A stretch of 64,000 nt of DNA. Origin: Paracoccus saliphilus (GTDB taxonomy: Bacteria; Pseudomonadota; Alphaproteobacteria; Rhodobacterales; Rhodobacteraceae). Shown here piece by piece: positions 27,363 to 36,887 of the stretch. The notes under the pieces are model-generated. The model was not told the origin of the DNA, did not search any database, and was given only the letters and a program-made list of their open reading frames with translations. The stretch covers positions 992,001 through 1,056,000 of the forward strand of contig NZ_CP067140.1 of NCBI RefSeq assembly GCF_028553805.1, written 5' to 3'. How positions within the stretch are numbered: the first letter of the stretch is position 1; the number at the start of each line of letters is the position of its first letter. A program made the position numbers and the translations under genes.

Positions 27363-27436
27363 GGTAGAGGAGGGCCCTTGCGGGAGACATCCGCAAACGG
27401 TCCACCGGTTGGGGCAACCGCCTCGAAACCTCTGCC
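27363..27436 (+). promoter_or_regulatory. Structured leader RNA upstream of rpsB
   Basis: An outer helix GGTAGAGG (27363-27370) pairs with CCTCTGCC (27429-27436), with one G-U. It encloses the hairpin TTGCGG-GAGACAT-CCGCAA (27378-27396) and the hairpin CGGTTG-GGG-CAACCG (27406-27420). The ribosome site GGAAAGGAAATGG follows after about 15 bases. The arrangement resembles a ribosomal-protein autoregulatory leader. I cannot assign a known family. Confidence 0.5.
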
Positions 27437-27463
27437 AAGGCGCAAACCGGAAAGGAAATGGAT

Positions 27464-28261
27464 ATGGCGCTTCCCGAATTTTCGCTGCGTCAGCTTTTGG
27501 AAGCTGGCGTTCACTACGGTCACCAGACTCAGCGCTGGAATCCGCGCATGGGCGAGTTCATCTATGGTGATCGCAACGGCATTCACATCATCGACCTGAC
27601 CCAGACCGTGCCGATGCTGGACGCGGCACTGCAGGTCATTCGTGACACCGCTGCCAAGGGCGGCCGCGTGCTGTTCGTGGGCACCAAGCGTCAGGCACAG
27701 AAATCGATCGCCGACGCAGCCGAGAAATCGGCGCAGTTCTACATGAACCACCGCTGGCTGGGCGGCACGCTGACCAACTGGAAAACCGTGTCGCAGTCGA
27801 TCAACCGCCTGAAGGCGATTGACGAGACCATGGCGGGCGGTGCCGAGGGCATGACCAAGAAGGAACGCCTGGGCCTCGAGCGCGAGCAGGCCAAGCTGCA
27901 GGCATCCCTGGGCGGTATCCGCGACATGGGCGGTCTGCCGGACCTGCTTTTCGTCATTGACGTGAACAAGGAAGACCTCGCCATCGCCGAGGCGAAGAAG
28001 CTGGGGATTCCGGTCGTTGCCGTCGTCGATACGAACTGCTCGCCCGATGGTGTCGACTACATCATTCCCGGCAATGACGATGCGGCGCGCGCGATTGCGC
28101 TTTACTGCGATCTGGCCAGCCGTGCGGCTCTGGACGGGATGTCCGCACAGATGGGTGCCGCCGGTGTCGATCTTGGCGCGCTGGCTGAAGCTCCGGAAGA
28201 GGCTCTGGAGGGTGGCGAGGCCGAAGCTGCTGCCGAAGAGCAGGCCACGACCGACGCCTGA
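27464..28261 (+). CDS. rpsB: 30S ribosomal protein S2
   Basis: This is a ribosomal small-subunit protein bound near the back of the 30S body. The 265-residue protein begins [20 protein letters not shown], the standard start of the family, and carries the conserved [27 protein letters not shown] and [24 protein letters not shown] (split here: [24 protein letters not shown]). The C-terminus is an Ala/Glu-rich tail. The start at 27464 is chosen because AAGGAA is six bases upstream; the ATG at 27458 sits directly on that site. tsf follows, as in most bacteria. Confidence 0.97.
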   Translation: MALPEFSLRQLLEAGVHYGHQTQRWNPRMGEFIYGDRNGIHIIDLTQTVPMLDAALQVIRDTAAKGGRVLFVGTKRQAQKSIADAAEKSAQFYMNHRWLGGTLTNWKTVSQSINRLKAIDETMAGGAEGMTKKERLGLEREQAKLQASLGGIRDMGGLPDLLFVIDVNKEDLAIAEAKKLGIPVVAVVDTNCSPDGVDYIIPGNDDAARAIALYCDLASRAALDGMSAQMGAAGVDLGALAEAPEEALEGGEAEAAAEEQATTDA

Positions 28262-28303
28262 TCCCGCCGGGACAGATTTATCGCAGGTTTACAAAACTGT
28301 CGT

Positions 28304-28326
28304 CAGGCGGGGATATGCCCCGCCTG
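28304..28326 (+). other. Stem-loop between rpsB and tsf
   Basis: A perfect 9-bp stem CAGGCGGGG / CCCCGCCTG (28304-28312, 28318-28326) has a 5-base loop ATATG. It sits 26 bases before the tsf start codon and has no T-run. It is a probable intercistronic processing or attenuation element that could set different levels of S2 and EF-Ts. Confidence 0.55.
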
Positions 28327-28351
28327 AGGCGTTGAACAAAGGAGACGTATC

Positions 28352-29230
28352 ATGGCGATCACAGCCGCGATGGTGAAGGAGCTGCGCGAGACGACCGGCG
28401 CAGGGATGATGGACGCCAAGAAGGCGCTGACCGAGAACGATGGTGACATGCAGGCCGCTTCCGACTGGCTGCGCACCAAGGGCCTGGCCAAGGCCGCGAA
28501 GAAATCGGGCCGTGTCGCCGCCGAGGGCCTGGTCGCGGTTGCCACGCGTGATGGCAAGGGTGTCGCGGTCGAGGTGAACTCGGAAACCGACTTCGTCGCG
28601 AAGAACGAAGAATTCCAGGACATGGTTCGCAAGATCGCCAATGCCGCGCTGGATGTGGACGATGTCGAGGCGCTGAAGAACGCCCAGATCGACGGCAAGC
28701 CCGTCTCCGAGATTCTGACCGACGCGATCGCCAAGATCGGCGAGAACATGTCGCTGCGCCGGATGACCGTTGTGACTGCTCCTAAAGTCGTGACCTATGT
28801 GCATAACTCGGTTGCCGATGGCATGGGCACGATCGGCGTGCTGGTCGGCCTGGAAGGCGGCGATGACGAGATCGGCCGCCAGATCGCCATGCATGTCGCC
28901 GCGACCTCGCCCGCCTCGCTTGGGCAGGAAGATCTCGACCCCGCGATGATCGAGCATGAAAAGCAGGTGCTGACCGATCAGGCTCGTGAATCCGGCAAGC
29001 CCGAGGCTGTCATCGAGAAGATGATCGTGGGCCGCATGAACAAGTTTTTCGAAGAGGTCACGCTGCTGGGCCAGAAATTCGTCATCAATCCCGACCTCAC
29101 GGTCGAGGAGGCGGCGAAAGAGGCCGGGGCGCAAATCACCGGGTTTGCCCGTGTCGCCGTGGGCGAAGGCATCGACAAGAAGGAAGAGGATTTCGCAGCC
29201 GAGGTCGCCAAAACCTTGGGTGGCAACTGA
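28352..29230 (+). CDS. tsf: Elongation factor Ts
   Basis: This is the guanine-nucleotide exchange factor for EF-Tu. The 292-residue protein has the N-terminal UBA-like region [22 protein letters not shown], the core [16 protein letters not shown] that contacts EF-Tu, and [11 protein letters not shown] and [18 protein letters not shown] in the C-terminal half. AAGGAGACG precedes the start. It ends at a strong terminator. The pyrH and frr genes usual downstream in many bacteria are not here. Confidence 0.97.
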   Translation: MAITAAMVKELRETTGAGMMDAKKALTENDGDMQAASDWLRTKGLAKAAKKSGRVAAEGLVAVATRDGKGVAVEVNSETDFVAKNEEFQDMVRKIANAALDVDDVEALKNAQIDGKPVSEILTDAIAKIGENMSLRRMTVVTAPKVVTYVHNSVADGMGTIGVLVGLEGGDDEIGRQIAMHVAATSPASLGQEDLDPAMIEHEKQVLTDQARESGKPEAVIEKMIVGRMNKFFEEVTLLGQKFVINPDLTVEEAAKEAGAQITGFARVAVGEGIDKKEEDFAAEVAKTLGGN

Positions 29231-29256
29231 TCTTTCTATCTTTGTCCGAGTGAACG

Positions 29257-29290
29257 CGACGCCAACCGATCGGGTTGGCGTCGTTTTTTT
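29257..29290 (+). terminator. Factor-independent terminator after tsf
   Basis: An 11-bp perfect stem (CGACGCCAACC / GGTTGGCGTCG, 29257-29267 and 29273-29283) has a 5-base loop and is followed at once by seven T residues. It is the clearest terminator in the window and closes the rpsB-tsf operon. Confidence 0.92.
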
Positions 29291-29380
29291 GGCTTTTTTC
29301 TGATCGAGCGCTGGATTTGTGTACCGAAAATGTGCCAATCAGAATTAGCCTTCCGACTCCCTTAATGTGTTTTAACAGGT

Positions 29381-29965
29381 ATGCCCTTCATCATCGCCAT
29401 CGACGGACCTGCCGCATCAGGTAAGGGCACGATCGCCCGCGCCCTGGCGGATCATTATGGTTTTCATCATCTCGACACGGGATTGCTCTATCGCGCCACC
29501 GGGGCGAAAGGCGGCGATCCGATCGAGGCTGCCCGGAACCTCACCCCCGACGATCTGCAGCGCAGCGATCTGCGCAGCGCCGATGCGGGGCAGGCCGCAA
29601 GCCGAATTGCCGCCATACCCGAGGTGCGCGCCGCGCTGGTGGATTTCCAGCACCGCTTCGCCGCGCAAGATCCCGGAGCGATTCTCGACGGGCGCGATAT
29701 CGGCACGGTGATCTGCCCCGATGCGCCGGTCAAACTTTACGTGGTCGCCTCGAACGAGGTTCGGGCACAGCGCCGGGCGGATGAATTGGGGGCGGACCCC
29801 GCCGAGATGCTGGCCCAGCTGCACGAGCGCGACCGCCGGGACCGCGAACGGGACACCGCGCCGTTGCGTCCCGCCGATGACGCGTTGATCATCGATACCA
29901 GCAATATCTCGATCGATGAGGCGATCGCCGCCGCCATCGCCATTGTCGAGCGGGCGCGCGCCTGA
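29381..29965 (+). CDS. cmk: (d)CMP kinase
   Basis: It phosphorylates CMP and dCMP to the diphosphates. The 194-residue protein has the P-loop GPAASGKGT (residues 9-17), [12 protein letters not shown] in the NMP-binding region, and [19 protein letters not shown]. It lacks part of the NMP-binding insertion of the longer E. coli type, as is usual for the short rhodobacterial form. The upstream site (TTTAACAGGT) is a weak ribosome site. It is not next to aroA or rpsA, its usual partners in related genomes. Confidence 0.92.
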   Translation: MPFIIAIDGPAASGKGTIARALADHYGFHHLDTGLLYRATGAKGGDPIEAARNLTPDDLQRSDLRSADAGQAASRIAAIPEVRAALVDFQHRFAAQDPGAILDGRDIGTVICPDAPVKLYVVASNEVRAQRRADELGADPAEMLAQLHERDRRDRERDTAPLRPADDALIIDTSNISIDEAIAAAIAIVERARA

Positions 29966-30028
29966 CCCTCTTGCGCTGATGCCGCCAATAGGCGACGTTA
30001 CCTCCCGCGCAAGGAGGAGCGAGCCGCC

Positions 30029-31495
30029 ATGAATATCCAGCCCCGTGCCATCGCCGCCGCCTCGGACGGTGTCTTCATCGACAATCGCTGGCAGCCTTCG
30101 GCCAGCGGCGCCACGCTGGAAGTAATCGACCCTGCGAGTGGCGAGGTTTTCACCCGGATCGCCGCCGGGAATGCACAGGATATCGACGCCGCCGTATCCG
30201 CTGCCCGAACCGCCCGCGGAGGGGAATGGGGCGGGCTGAGCGCGACGGAGCGCGGGCGTATCCTTGGCCGTGCGGCTGCGCTGATCCTTGAGAATTTTGA
30301 CGAATTATCCGCGCTGGAGGCCCGCGATACCGGCAAGCCGATGTCGCAGGCCCGTGCCGATATCACCGCGACGGCGCGTTACCTGGAATTCTATGGCGGC
30401 GCGGCGGACAAGGTGCATGGCGACATGATCCCCTTTCTGCCGGGGCATTTCGTGACCACCGAATACGTGCCCTTTGGCGTGACCGGCCATATCATCCCGT
30501 GGAACTACCCCGCGCAGATGTTCGGGCGCACCATCGCCGCCTCCCTCGCGATGGGCAATGCCTGCGTGCTGAAACCTGCCGAGGATGCCTGCCTGACGCC
30601 GCTGCGGCTGGCCGAATTGCTGCGCGATGCCGGGCTGCCGCCGGGGGCATTGAACGTGGTGCCGGGGCGCGGCGATCAGGCCGGGGCGGCGCTGTCCGCA
30701 CATCGCGGCATCGATTTTCTCAGCTTCACCGGCAGTCCCGAGGTCGGCGCCGCTGTCCAGACATCGGCGGCGGCGCATCATATCGGCTGCACGCTGGAAC
30801 TGGGCGGCAAGTCGCCGCAGATCGTCTTTGCCGATGCCGATCTGGACCGCGCCATGCCGATCATCATGAAGGCGATCACCCAGAATGCCGGGCAGACCTG
30901 TTCCGCCGGGGCGCGGCTGCTGGTCGAGGAAAGCATCGCCGATGTGGTGACCGAGCGCCTGCGCACCGAGTTCTCGGCCCTGACCGCGGGCGCGCCTGAG
31001 GATGACCGCGATCTCGGTCCGCTGATCAATCCGGTGCAACTGGCCCGCGTGCGGCGGTTCTGCGAGCAGGCGGATGCGGACGGCATCCCCCTGATTGCCG
31101 AGGGGAAACTGGACGCGAGCGTTTCGGGTAGCGGCAACTTCGTCGCTCCCCGCGCTTATGGTCCGGTTCCCCGCGATCACATGCTGGCCCGGCAAGAGGT
31201 GTTCGGCCCGGTCCTGTCGCTGATGACATTCCGGGACGAGGCCGATGCCGTGGCGCTGGCCAATGACACTGAATACGGGCTGGTCGCCGGGGTCTGGTCA
31301 CGCGATGGCAGCCGGGCGATCCGCGTGGCGCGGCAGATCATGGTCGGGCAGGTTTTCGTCAACGCCTATGGCGCGGGCGGCGGGGTCGAACTGCCCTTCG
31401 GCGGCATGAAGAAATCCGGACATGGCCGCGAAAAGGGCTTCGACGCGCTGTATGAATTCGCCGCCACAAGGACCATGGTGATCCGGCACGATTGA
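30029..31495 (+). CDS. NAD(P)+-dependent aldehyde dehydrogenase
   Basis: This is a 488-residue aldehyde dehydrogenase superfamily enzyme. It has the cofactor-binding IIPWNYPAQM, FTGSPEVG, the general-base E257 in LELGGKSP, and the catalytic C291 in AGQTCSAG. The C-terminal FGGMKKSGHGREKG is also typical. Similarity in layout to betaine-, 4-aminobutyraldehyde- and indole-acetaldehyde-type enzymes means the substrate cannot be fixed. AGGAGGAGC precedes the start. It is separate from the BCCT gene further right, so a betaine link is only speculative. Confidence 0.92.
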   Translation: MNIQPRAIAAASDGVFIDNRWQPSASGATLEVIDPASGEVFTRIAAGNAQDIDAAVSAARTARGGEWGGLSATERGRILGRAAALILENFDELSALEARDTGKPMSQARADITATARYLEFYGGAADKVHGDMIPFLPGHFVTTEYVPFGVTGHIIPWNYPAQMFGRTIAASLAMGNACVLKPAEDACLTPLRLAELLRDAGLPPGALNVVPGRGDQAGAALSAHRGIDFLSFTGSPEVGAAVQTSAAAHHIGCTLELGGKSPQIVFADADLDRAMPIIMKAITQNAGQTCSAGARLLVEESIADVVTERLRTEFSALTAGAPEDDRDLGPLINPVQLARVRRFCEQADADGIPLIAEGKLDASVSGSGNFVAPRAYGPVPRDHMLARQEVFGPVLSLMTFRDEADAVALANDTEYGLVAGVWSRDGSRAIRVARQIMVGQVFVNAYGAGGGVELPFGGMKKSGHGREKGFDALYEFAATRTMVIRHD

Positions 31496-31509
31496 TTAGG
31501 GCAACAGGA

Positions 31510-31553
31510 CCGGGGTTCCACCCCGGACCCCGGGATATTTGCATGAAGAAGAA
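31510..31553 (+). repeat. Dispersed 3'-end hairpin repeat, copy C
   Basis: This short copy has CCGGGGT-TCC-ACCCCGG as a 7-bp stem (31510-31526), followed by CCCCGGGATATTTGC and ATGAAGAAGAAG. It lacks the TTGCGTCCCGCGATGGC arm. It lies in the convergent gap between the aldehyde dehydrogenase and adenine deaminase genes. Confidence 0.75.
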
Positions 31554-31598
31554 GGGGCGAGCCGGGGCCGGAGGTCAGGATTCGGGAGCGGCGGTGGA

Positions 31599-33296
31599 TC
31601 ACCCCGCGATGATCTCGAACTTTTCGACATCGACCATGCCGCGATCGGTGATCTTCAGGGCCGGGATTACCGGCAGGGCGAGGAAGGCGAGCTGTAGGAA
31701 AGGCTCTTCCAGCGTGACGCCAAGGCCTCGGGCCGCCTCGCGCAGATCGACCAGCCGGTCGCGGACCACCTCGAAGGGATCGAGGCTCATCAGCCCGGCG
31801 ATGGGCAGGGCAAGCTCGGCAAGGATGCGGCCCTTGTCGGCCACGACGAACCCGCCCTCGATCTCTGACAGCCGGTTCGCAGCCAGCGCCATGTCATCGT
31901 AATCCGCGCCTACCACGGCGATATTGTGGTGATCATGGCAGACGGTCGAGGCGATGGCACCGCGCGCGATGCCGAAGCCGCGCACGAATCCGGTGGCGAT
32001 ATTGCCGTTCTGTCCGTGGCGTTCGATCACCGCGATCCGCATCAGGTCGCGCGCCGGGTCGGGGCGCTTGTCACCGTCCTGCGGGGTGATCTCTTCGCGC
32101 AGGTGCTCGGTGATGATCTTGCCTTCCATGATCCCGATCACATCGGTCTCGGCCCTGTTGCCGCTGCAGCGGAAATCCTCGGCCCGAACCACCGGGGCCT
32201 TGACCGAGGCCCGCCCGACCGGCGGAACATGTCCGCGCGCCGCGAAAGCACCGTCATCGACCACCCGACCCCCGCAAAGCACCAGTTGCGCGTCGCATGC
32301 CTCGAGCGAACCCAAAGCCACGATATCGGCCCGCAAGCCCGGCGCGATCAGCCCGCGATCCTTCAGCCCGAAGGCCTCTGCCGCAGAAAGCGAGGCGGCA
32401 CGATAGGCGGCCAGCGGCGGCGTGCCCAGTTCGATCAGCCGCCGGATCATGTAGTCGAGATGGCCGTGCTCGCCGATATCCAGCGGGTTGCGGTCATCGG
32501 TGCACAGGCAGATATAGGCACTGGCCGCCTCGGTCAGGATCGGTTGCAGCGCGTCCAGGTCCTTCGAGACCGAGCCCTCGCGGATCAGCACCCGCATGCC
32601 CTTGCGCAGCTTTTCCAGCGCCTCTTCGGCCGTGGTTGCCTCATGCTCGGTACGGATGCCGGCGGCGATATAGGCGTTCAGGTCCCGGCCCGAAAGTTGC
32701 GGGCAATGCCCGTCGATATGGCCGCCCTCGAACAGGCGCAGCTTGGCCATGGCCGAGGGTTCGCGATGGATCACGCCGGGATAGTTCATGAACTCGGCCA
32801 GCCCGATGCCGGATGGATGGTTCATGACCTCGCGCAGGTCATCGGCCTCGATCCGGGCGCCCGCCGTCTCCATATCGGTCGAGGGCACGCAGGAGGACAG
32901 TTGCACCCGCAGGTCCATCAACAGATGCCCGGCGGCCTGCTGGAAATAGCGGATGCCGTCCAGACCGATGACATTGGCGATCTCATGCGGGTCACAGATG
33001 GCAGTGGTGACGCCGCGAGGCGTCACACAGCGGTCGAATTCGAATGGCGTGACAAGGCTGCTTTCGACATGCAGATGGGTGTCGATGAAACCCGGCACCA
33101 GCGTCAGGCCGGTCACGTCGATCACCTCGCTCGCGTCGTAATCCGCGCCAATGCCCACGATGCGGTCGCCGCAGATCGCCACGTCGCCGGGGATCATCAC
33201 GCCGGTCACAAGATCGAAGACCTGTCCCCCGCGCAGGACCAGATCGGCGGGCTGGTCTCCACGGGCCTGCGCGATACGCCGTTCCAGATCATCCAT
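31599..33296 (-). CDS. ade: Adenine deaminase
   Basis: It deaminates adenine to hypoxanthine. The 565-residue amidohydrolase has the metal-binding [32 protein letters not shown] and [10 protein letters not shown] segments, and an N-terminal [18 protein letters not shown] beta-sandwich part. Length fits the family. The start at 33296 is chosen because AAGGAGACCCGC lies immediately upstream; an in-frame ATG at 33317 would add seven residues. It is divergent from the HpcH/HpaI aldolase gene. The nucleoside hydrolase at 7 kb could feed the same purine salvage route. Confidence 0.95.
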   Translation of the reverse strand: MDDLERRIAQARGDQPADLVLRGGQVFDLVTGVMIPGDVAICGDRIVGIGADYDASEVIDVTGLTLVPGFIDTHLHVESSLVTPFEFDRCVTPRGVTTAICDPHEIANVIGLDGIRYFQQAAGHLLMDLRVQLSSCVPSTDMETAGARIEADDLREVMNHPSGIGLAEFMNYPGVIHREPSAMAKLRLFEGGHIDGHCPQLSGRDLNAYIAAGIRTEHEATTAEEALEKLRKGMRVLIREGSVSKDLDALQPILTEAASAYICLCTDDRNPLDIGEHGHLDYMIRRLIELGTPPLAAYRAASLSAAEAFGLKDRGLIAPGLRADIVALGSLEACDAQLVLCGGRVVDDGAFAARGHVPPVGRASVKAPVVRAEDFRCSGNRAETDVIGIMEGKIITEHLREEITPQDGDKRPDPARDLMRIAVIERHGQNGNIATGFVRGFGIARGAIASTVCHDHHNIAVVGADYDDMALAANRLSEIEGGFVVADKGRILAELALPIAGLMSLDPFEVVRDRLVDLREAARGLGVTLEEPFLQLAFLALPVIPALKITDRGMVDVEKFEIIAG

Positions 33297-33412
33297 GCGG
33301 GTCTCCTTGATTGCCATTGCTTACAGAACCTCATCCCCGTGCAGCCGTCCAGATCCGCTTGCCTTCGACATGGGCGCATGATTGCCTGCGGCCAGCAGGG
33401 AGGGGATGTGCC

Positions 33413-34174
33413 ATGACATTGACAGCAGAAAATTTCCACAGCCATTTTTCAACCGGCGGCAAGGCGGTGAATGGCTGGTGCGGGATACCCTCGACGGTCA
33501 CGGCGGAAATCATCGCGCGGGCGGGGTTCGAGATGCTGACGATCGACATGCAGCATGGGCTGGTCGATTATCAGGTTATGCTGGCCATGCTGCAGGCGAT
33601 GTCGGCCAGCGCGGCGCCGAAATTCGTCCGGATCCCGTGGAACGAGCCGGGCATCGCGATGAAATGCCTCGACGCGGGGGCAAGCGGCATCATCTGCCCG
33701 ATGATCAACACGGCCGAGGACGCGCGCCGCCTAGTCGCCGTCACCCGCTATGCGCCGCTTGGCGCGCGCAGCTATGGGCCGGTGCGGGCAGGGGCGTTGT
33801 GGTCCGATTATGTCGGGCGATCCGGAGAACTGGTGCAGGTCTTCGCGATGATCGAGACCGCCGAGGCGCTGGCCAATCGCGACGCGATCATGGCGGTCGA
33901 AGGGCTGACGGGCATCTATATCGGCCCGGCGGATCTGGGCCTGTCGCTTGGTCATACCCCGACACTCAGCCCCGAAGCGCCCGAGGTGCATGAGGCGATT
34001 GACGCCATCCTCGCCTCGGCCCGAAAGGCGGGGCTGCTGGCCGGAATCCATTGCGGCTCGGGAGAGATGATCCGGCAGATGCATCAGCGCGGCTTCGACT
34101 TTGCCTCGCTCTCGACCGATACGGGGATCTTCACCCAAGCCATCGGTGCGGCGCTGGCGGATGCGCGGGGGTAA
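33413..34174 (+). CDS. HpcH/HpaI-family class II aldolase
   Basis: This is a 253-residue metal-dependent aldolase of the HpcH/HpaI/GarL type that cleaves 4-hydroxy-2-oxo acids to pyruvate plus an aldehyde. Visible catalytic features are H48 in TIDMQHGL, R73 in KFVRIPWNEPG, E148 in FAMIETAEA, and YIGPADLGLSLG, which holds the second metal ligand. AGGGAGGGGATG precedes the start. The frame is open upstream to 33311, but that part lies in the divergent promoter region. The physiological substrate is unknown. Confidence 0.92.
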   Translation: MTLTAENFHSHFSTGGKAVNGWCGIPSTVTAEIIARAGFEMLTIDMQHGLVDYQVMLAMLQAMSASAAPKFVRIPWNEPGIAMKCLDAGASGIICPMINTAEDARRLVAVTRYAPLGARSYGPVRAGALWSDYVGRSGELVQVFAMIETAEALANRDAIMAVEGLTGIYIGPADLGLSLGHTPTLSPEAPEVHEAIDAILASARKAGLLAGIHCGSGEMIRQMHQRGFDFASLSTDTGIFTQAIGAALADARG

Positions 34175-34192
34175 CAGCGAAGCCGCGGGCTG

Positions 34193-34263
34193 CTTCTTCT
34201 TCAGGAAAATATCCCACGGGGGTGCCGGGGGGTGTGAAACCCCCCGGCCATCGCGGGACGCAA
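34193..34263 (-). repeat. Dispersed 3'-end hairpin repeat, copy D
   Basis: Read on the minus strand, it has TTGCGTCCCGCGATGGCC, then the hairpin GGGGGGTTT/AAACCCCCC-like stem, CGGCACCCCCGTGG, then GATATTTTCCTGAAGAAGAAG. It lies in the convergent gap between the aldolase and hisH, in the orientation of the hisH 3' end. Confidence 0.8.
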
Positions 34264-34277
34264 TCACGGCTTGCCTG

Positions 34278-34907
34278 TCAGGGCGTCCAGCGCAGGAAAT
34301 TGGCGATCAGGCGCAGCCCGACCTGTTGGGACTTCTCGGGGTGGAACTGGGTGCCGACGATATTGTCGCGCCCGACCACCGCTGTCACCGGCCCGCCGTA
34401 ATCGACATGGGCGAGCAGATGCGCGGGATCGGCGACGCGGAACTGCCAGCCATGGACGAAATAGGCATGATCGCCGGTCGCGATGCCCTCCAGCACCGGG
34501 TGAGGCCGGTCGATCACCAGGTCGTTCCAGCCCATATGCGGCACTTTCAGGCCCGGCGCGTCGATGGCCTGGATCTCGCCGCCGATCCAGTCCAGCCCGG
34601 CGGTCTCACGATATTCATGCCCCGTGGTGGCTAGCATCTGCATGCCGACGCAGATCCCCATGAAGGGCGCGCCGCGCGTCAGCACCGCCTCGCGGATCGC
34701 CTCGGCCATGCCGTCCACCTCGCCCAATGCCTCGCGGCAGGCGGGGAAGGCGCCGTCTCCAGGCAGCACGATGCGGTCGGCACTTGCGGCGGTCTCGGGG
34801 TCCGAGGTCACGATCACCTCGGCCCCGGCCTCGCGCCCCATCAACTGGAACGCCTTGGCCGCCGAATGCAGGTTGCCGCTGTCATAGTCGATCAGCGCGA
34901 CGCGCAT
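34278..34907 (-). CDS. hisH: Imidazole glycerol phosphate synthase, glutaminase subunit
   Basis: It supplies ammonia from glutamine to HisF in histidine synthesis. The 209-residue class I amidotransferase has the nucleophile C86 in MGICVGMQML and the His/Glu pair H189 and E191 in HPEKSQ. The ATG at 34907 overlaps the hisB stop (GTGATG context); a GTG at 34910 is the alternative. hisA and hisF, which often follow in relatives, are not here. Confidence 0.95.
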   Translation of the reverse strand: MRVALIDYDSGNLHSAAKAFQLMGREAGAEVIVTSDPETAASADRIVLPGDGAFPACREALGEVDGMAEAIREAVLTRGAPFMGICVGMQMLATTGHEYRETAGLDWIGGEIQAIDAPGLKVPHMGWNDLVIDRPHPVLEGIATGDHAYFVHGWQFRVADPAHLLAHVDYGGPVTAVVGRDNIVGTQFHPEKSQQVGLRLIANFLRWTP

Positions 34908-35494
34908 CACAACGCGCCCTTGGTCGAAGGCAGCACGCCGGACATGCGCGGATCGGGCTCGACCGCTTCGCGCAGGGCGCGGGCGGCGGCCTTGAAGGCG
35001 GCCTCGGCGATGTGGTGGCTGTTCAGCCCATGCAACCGGTCGATATGCAGGGTGATGCCGCCATGCGTGGACAGCGCCTGGAAAAACTCCCGCACCAGTT
35101 CGCAGTCGAAGCTGCCGATCTTCTGGCTCGGGAACTCGACATTCCAGACGAGGTATGACCGCCCCGACAGGTCCAGAGCCGCGCGGACCAGCGTGTCATC
35201 CATCGCCAGGTGAAAGCTGCCATAGCGGCGGATGCCCTTCTTGTCGCCAAGCGCCTTCACCAGCGCTTGCCCGATGGCGATGCCGGTATCCTCGACCGTG
35301 TGGTGATCGTCGATATGCAGATCTCCATTGGCGGTGACACTCAGGTCGATCAGCGAATGCCGCGAGAGCTGGTCCAGCATGTGATCGAAGAATCCCACGC
35401 CGGTATGATTTTCATACTGGCCGGTTCCGTCGAGATTCAGCTCCACCTCGATCTGTGTCTCGGCGGTCTTGCGGGTGATCTTGGCCTTGCGCAT
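34907..35494 (-). CDS. hisB: Imidazoleglycerol-phosphate dehydratase
   Basis: It dehydrates IGP to imidazole-acetol phosphate in histidine synthesis. The 195-residue monofunctional protein has two metal-binding repeats: [16 protein letters not shown] with [12 protein letters not shown], and [10 protein letters not shown] with [16 protein letters not shown]. It lacks the phosphatase domain of the enterobacterial fusion. It is translationally coupled to hisH. Confidence 0.96.
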   Translation of the reverse strand: MRKAKITRKTAETQIEVELNLDGTGQYENHTGVGFFDHMLDQLSRHSLIDLSVTANGDLHIDDHHTVEDTGIAIGQALVKALGDKKGIRRYGSFHLAMDDTLVRAALDLSGRSYLVWNVEFPSQKIGSFDCELVREFFQALSTHGGITLHIDRLHGLNSHHIAEAAFKAAARALREAVEPDPRMSGVLPSTKGAL

Positions 35495-35540
35495 GGGATA
35501 TCCTTCTCATTGCATGGCGCTTATAGGACGGAGAGGCCGA

Positions 35541-36887
35541 TCAGCCAAGATGCACCTGACCCTCGGGATAGCGGACACGGGGCGTGATGCGGGTGGCGAG
35601 GAAGAATCCAAGCGTCAGCGGCCCGACCCGGCCCAGGAACATCACCAGCATGATGATACCGCGTCCGAACCCGTTCAACTCGCTCGTATAGCCGCGCGAC
35701 AGGCCGGTGGTGCCGAAGGCCGAGGCGACCTCGAAGCTGATATCGAGGAAATGGCCGTCATGGGTGACGGTCATCAGGAAAACCGCCGTGAAGACCAGCA
35801 CGGCGGCGATGGCGATCAGCGCCATGACCTTGAGCACCTCGTCCAGCCCGATCGACCGGCCAAAGGCCCAGATCTCGGTCCGGCGGCGAAAAAAGGCCAG
35901 CGTGGCCAGCAGCATGACGACCACCGTTGTCACCTTGATGCCGCCCGCCGTTGAAGTCGGCCCGCCACCGATCACCATCAGCGCCATGTAAAGCAACGAC
36001 GTGGAATCGTGCAGTCCGCCGATATCGGTGGTGTTGAAACCCGCCGTCCGCGTCGTCACGCCCTGGAACCAGGCCAGTGTCAGGCGCGAGGCGGCACTGT
36101 CATAGGCGCCGAGCGTGCGGGGGTTGTTCCATTCGAGAAAGGCGGTCAGCCCGACCCCGATCACTACCAGCGCCGCGGTGCCTACCAGCATCAGCCGTGT
36201 ATGCAGCGACCAGCCCTGCCAGAAGCGTTGCCGGAAGACATCCGAGATGACCAGATAGCCGATGCCTCCGGTGATGAAGAGCAGGGGAATCACGCTGTTG
36301 ATGATGGGGTCGGTGGCGTATTCCGTCAGCCCCGACGAAAAGGTCGAGAAGCCGGCATTGTTGAAGGCCGAGACCGAGTGAAAGATCGCGTGCCACAATC
36401 CCGGCCCCAGCCCGGTGCGGGGCATGAAGGCCAGGCACAGCAGCATCGCACCCGCGATCTCGGCCATCAGCACGACGCGGACGATCGTCTTCACCAGTTT
36501 CATCAACCGGACATAGGAGGTCTGGTTGAGATCCTCGCGCAGGTAGGTGTGATGGGTGATGCCAAGCGGCAGCCCCAGCGCCGACAGGACCAGAACGGCG
36601 AAAGTCATCAGCCCCAGCCCGCCCAACTGGATCAGCAGCGCCACCAGAAGCTGGCCCCAGAAGGTCAGCGTCAGTTCCGTGTCGATGACGGCGAGCCCGG
36701 TCACGGTCACCGCCGAGGTCGAGGTAAAGAGCGCGTCGCTGAGGCTGATCGCCTCTCGTGTCATGAAGGGCAGTTTCAGCGCCAGCCCTCCGAGCAGGAT
36801 TAGCACCATATACAGCGTGGCCAGCACCGCGGGCGGCGGGGTGTGTTCAAGCCATCGCCGCAGGGCGGTCGAAAGGGGGTGTTTCAC
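35541..36887 (-). CDS. TrkH/KtrB-type potassium uptake channel subunit
   Basis: This is the membrane pore of a Trk/Ktr K+ system. The 448-residue protein has about eight or more membrane segments and four M-P-M repeats with selectivity-filter glycines, seen as STSAVTVTGL, NNAGFSTFS, VTTRTAGFNT and ASAFGTTGLSRG. The start codon is GTG at 36887, overlapping the upstream TrkA-like stop as GTGA. Size and partner (a 218-residue one-domain regulator) fit KtrAB better than the two-domain TrkA system, but I cannot exclude Trk. Confidence 0.92.
   Translation of the reverse strand: MKHPLSTALRRWLEHTPPPAVLATLYMVLILLGGLALKLPFMTREAISLSDALFTSTSAVTVTGLAVIDTELTLTFWGQLLVALLIQLGGLGLMTFAVLVLSALGLPLGITHHTYLREDLNQTSYVRLMKLVKTIVRVVLMAEIAGAMLLCLAFMPRTGLGPGLWHAIFHSVSAFNNAGFSTFSSGLTEYATDPIINSVIPLLFITGGIGYLVISDVFRQRFWQGWSLHTRLMLVGTAALVVIGVGLTAFLEWNNPRTLGAYDSAASRLTLAWFQGVTTRTAGFNTTDIGGLHDSTSLLYMALMVIGGGPTSTAGGIKVTTVVVMLLATLAFFRRRTEIWAFGRSIGLDEVLKVMALIAIAAVLVFTAVFLMTVTHDGHFLDISFEVASAFGTTGLSRGYTSELNGFGRGIIMLVMFLGRVGPLTLGFFLATRITPRVRYPEGQVHLG

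Noticed and set aside
31540..31560. ATGAAGAAGAAG at the end of the repeats as start of a small MKKK protein
   Set aside because: The frame after it differs between copies and several end quickly. Copy H replaces the ATG, so it is a nucleic-acid feature, not a gene start.
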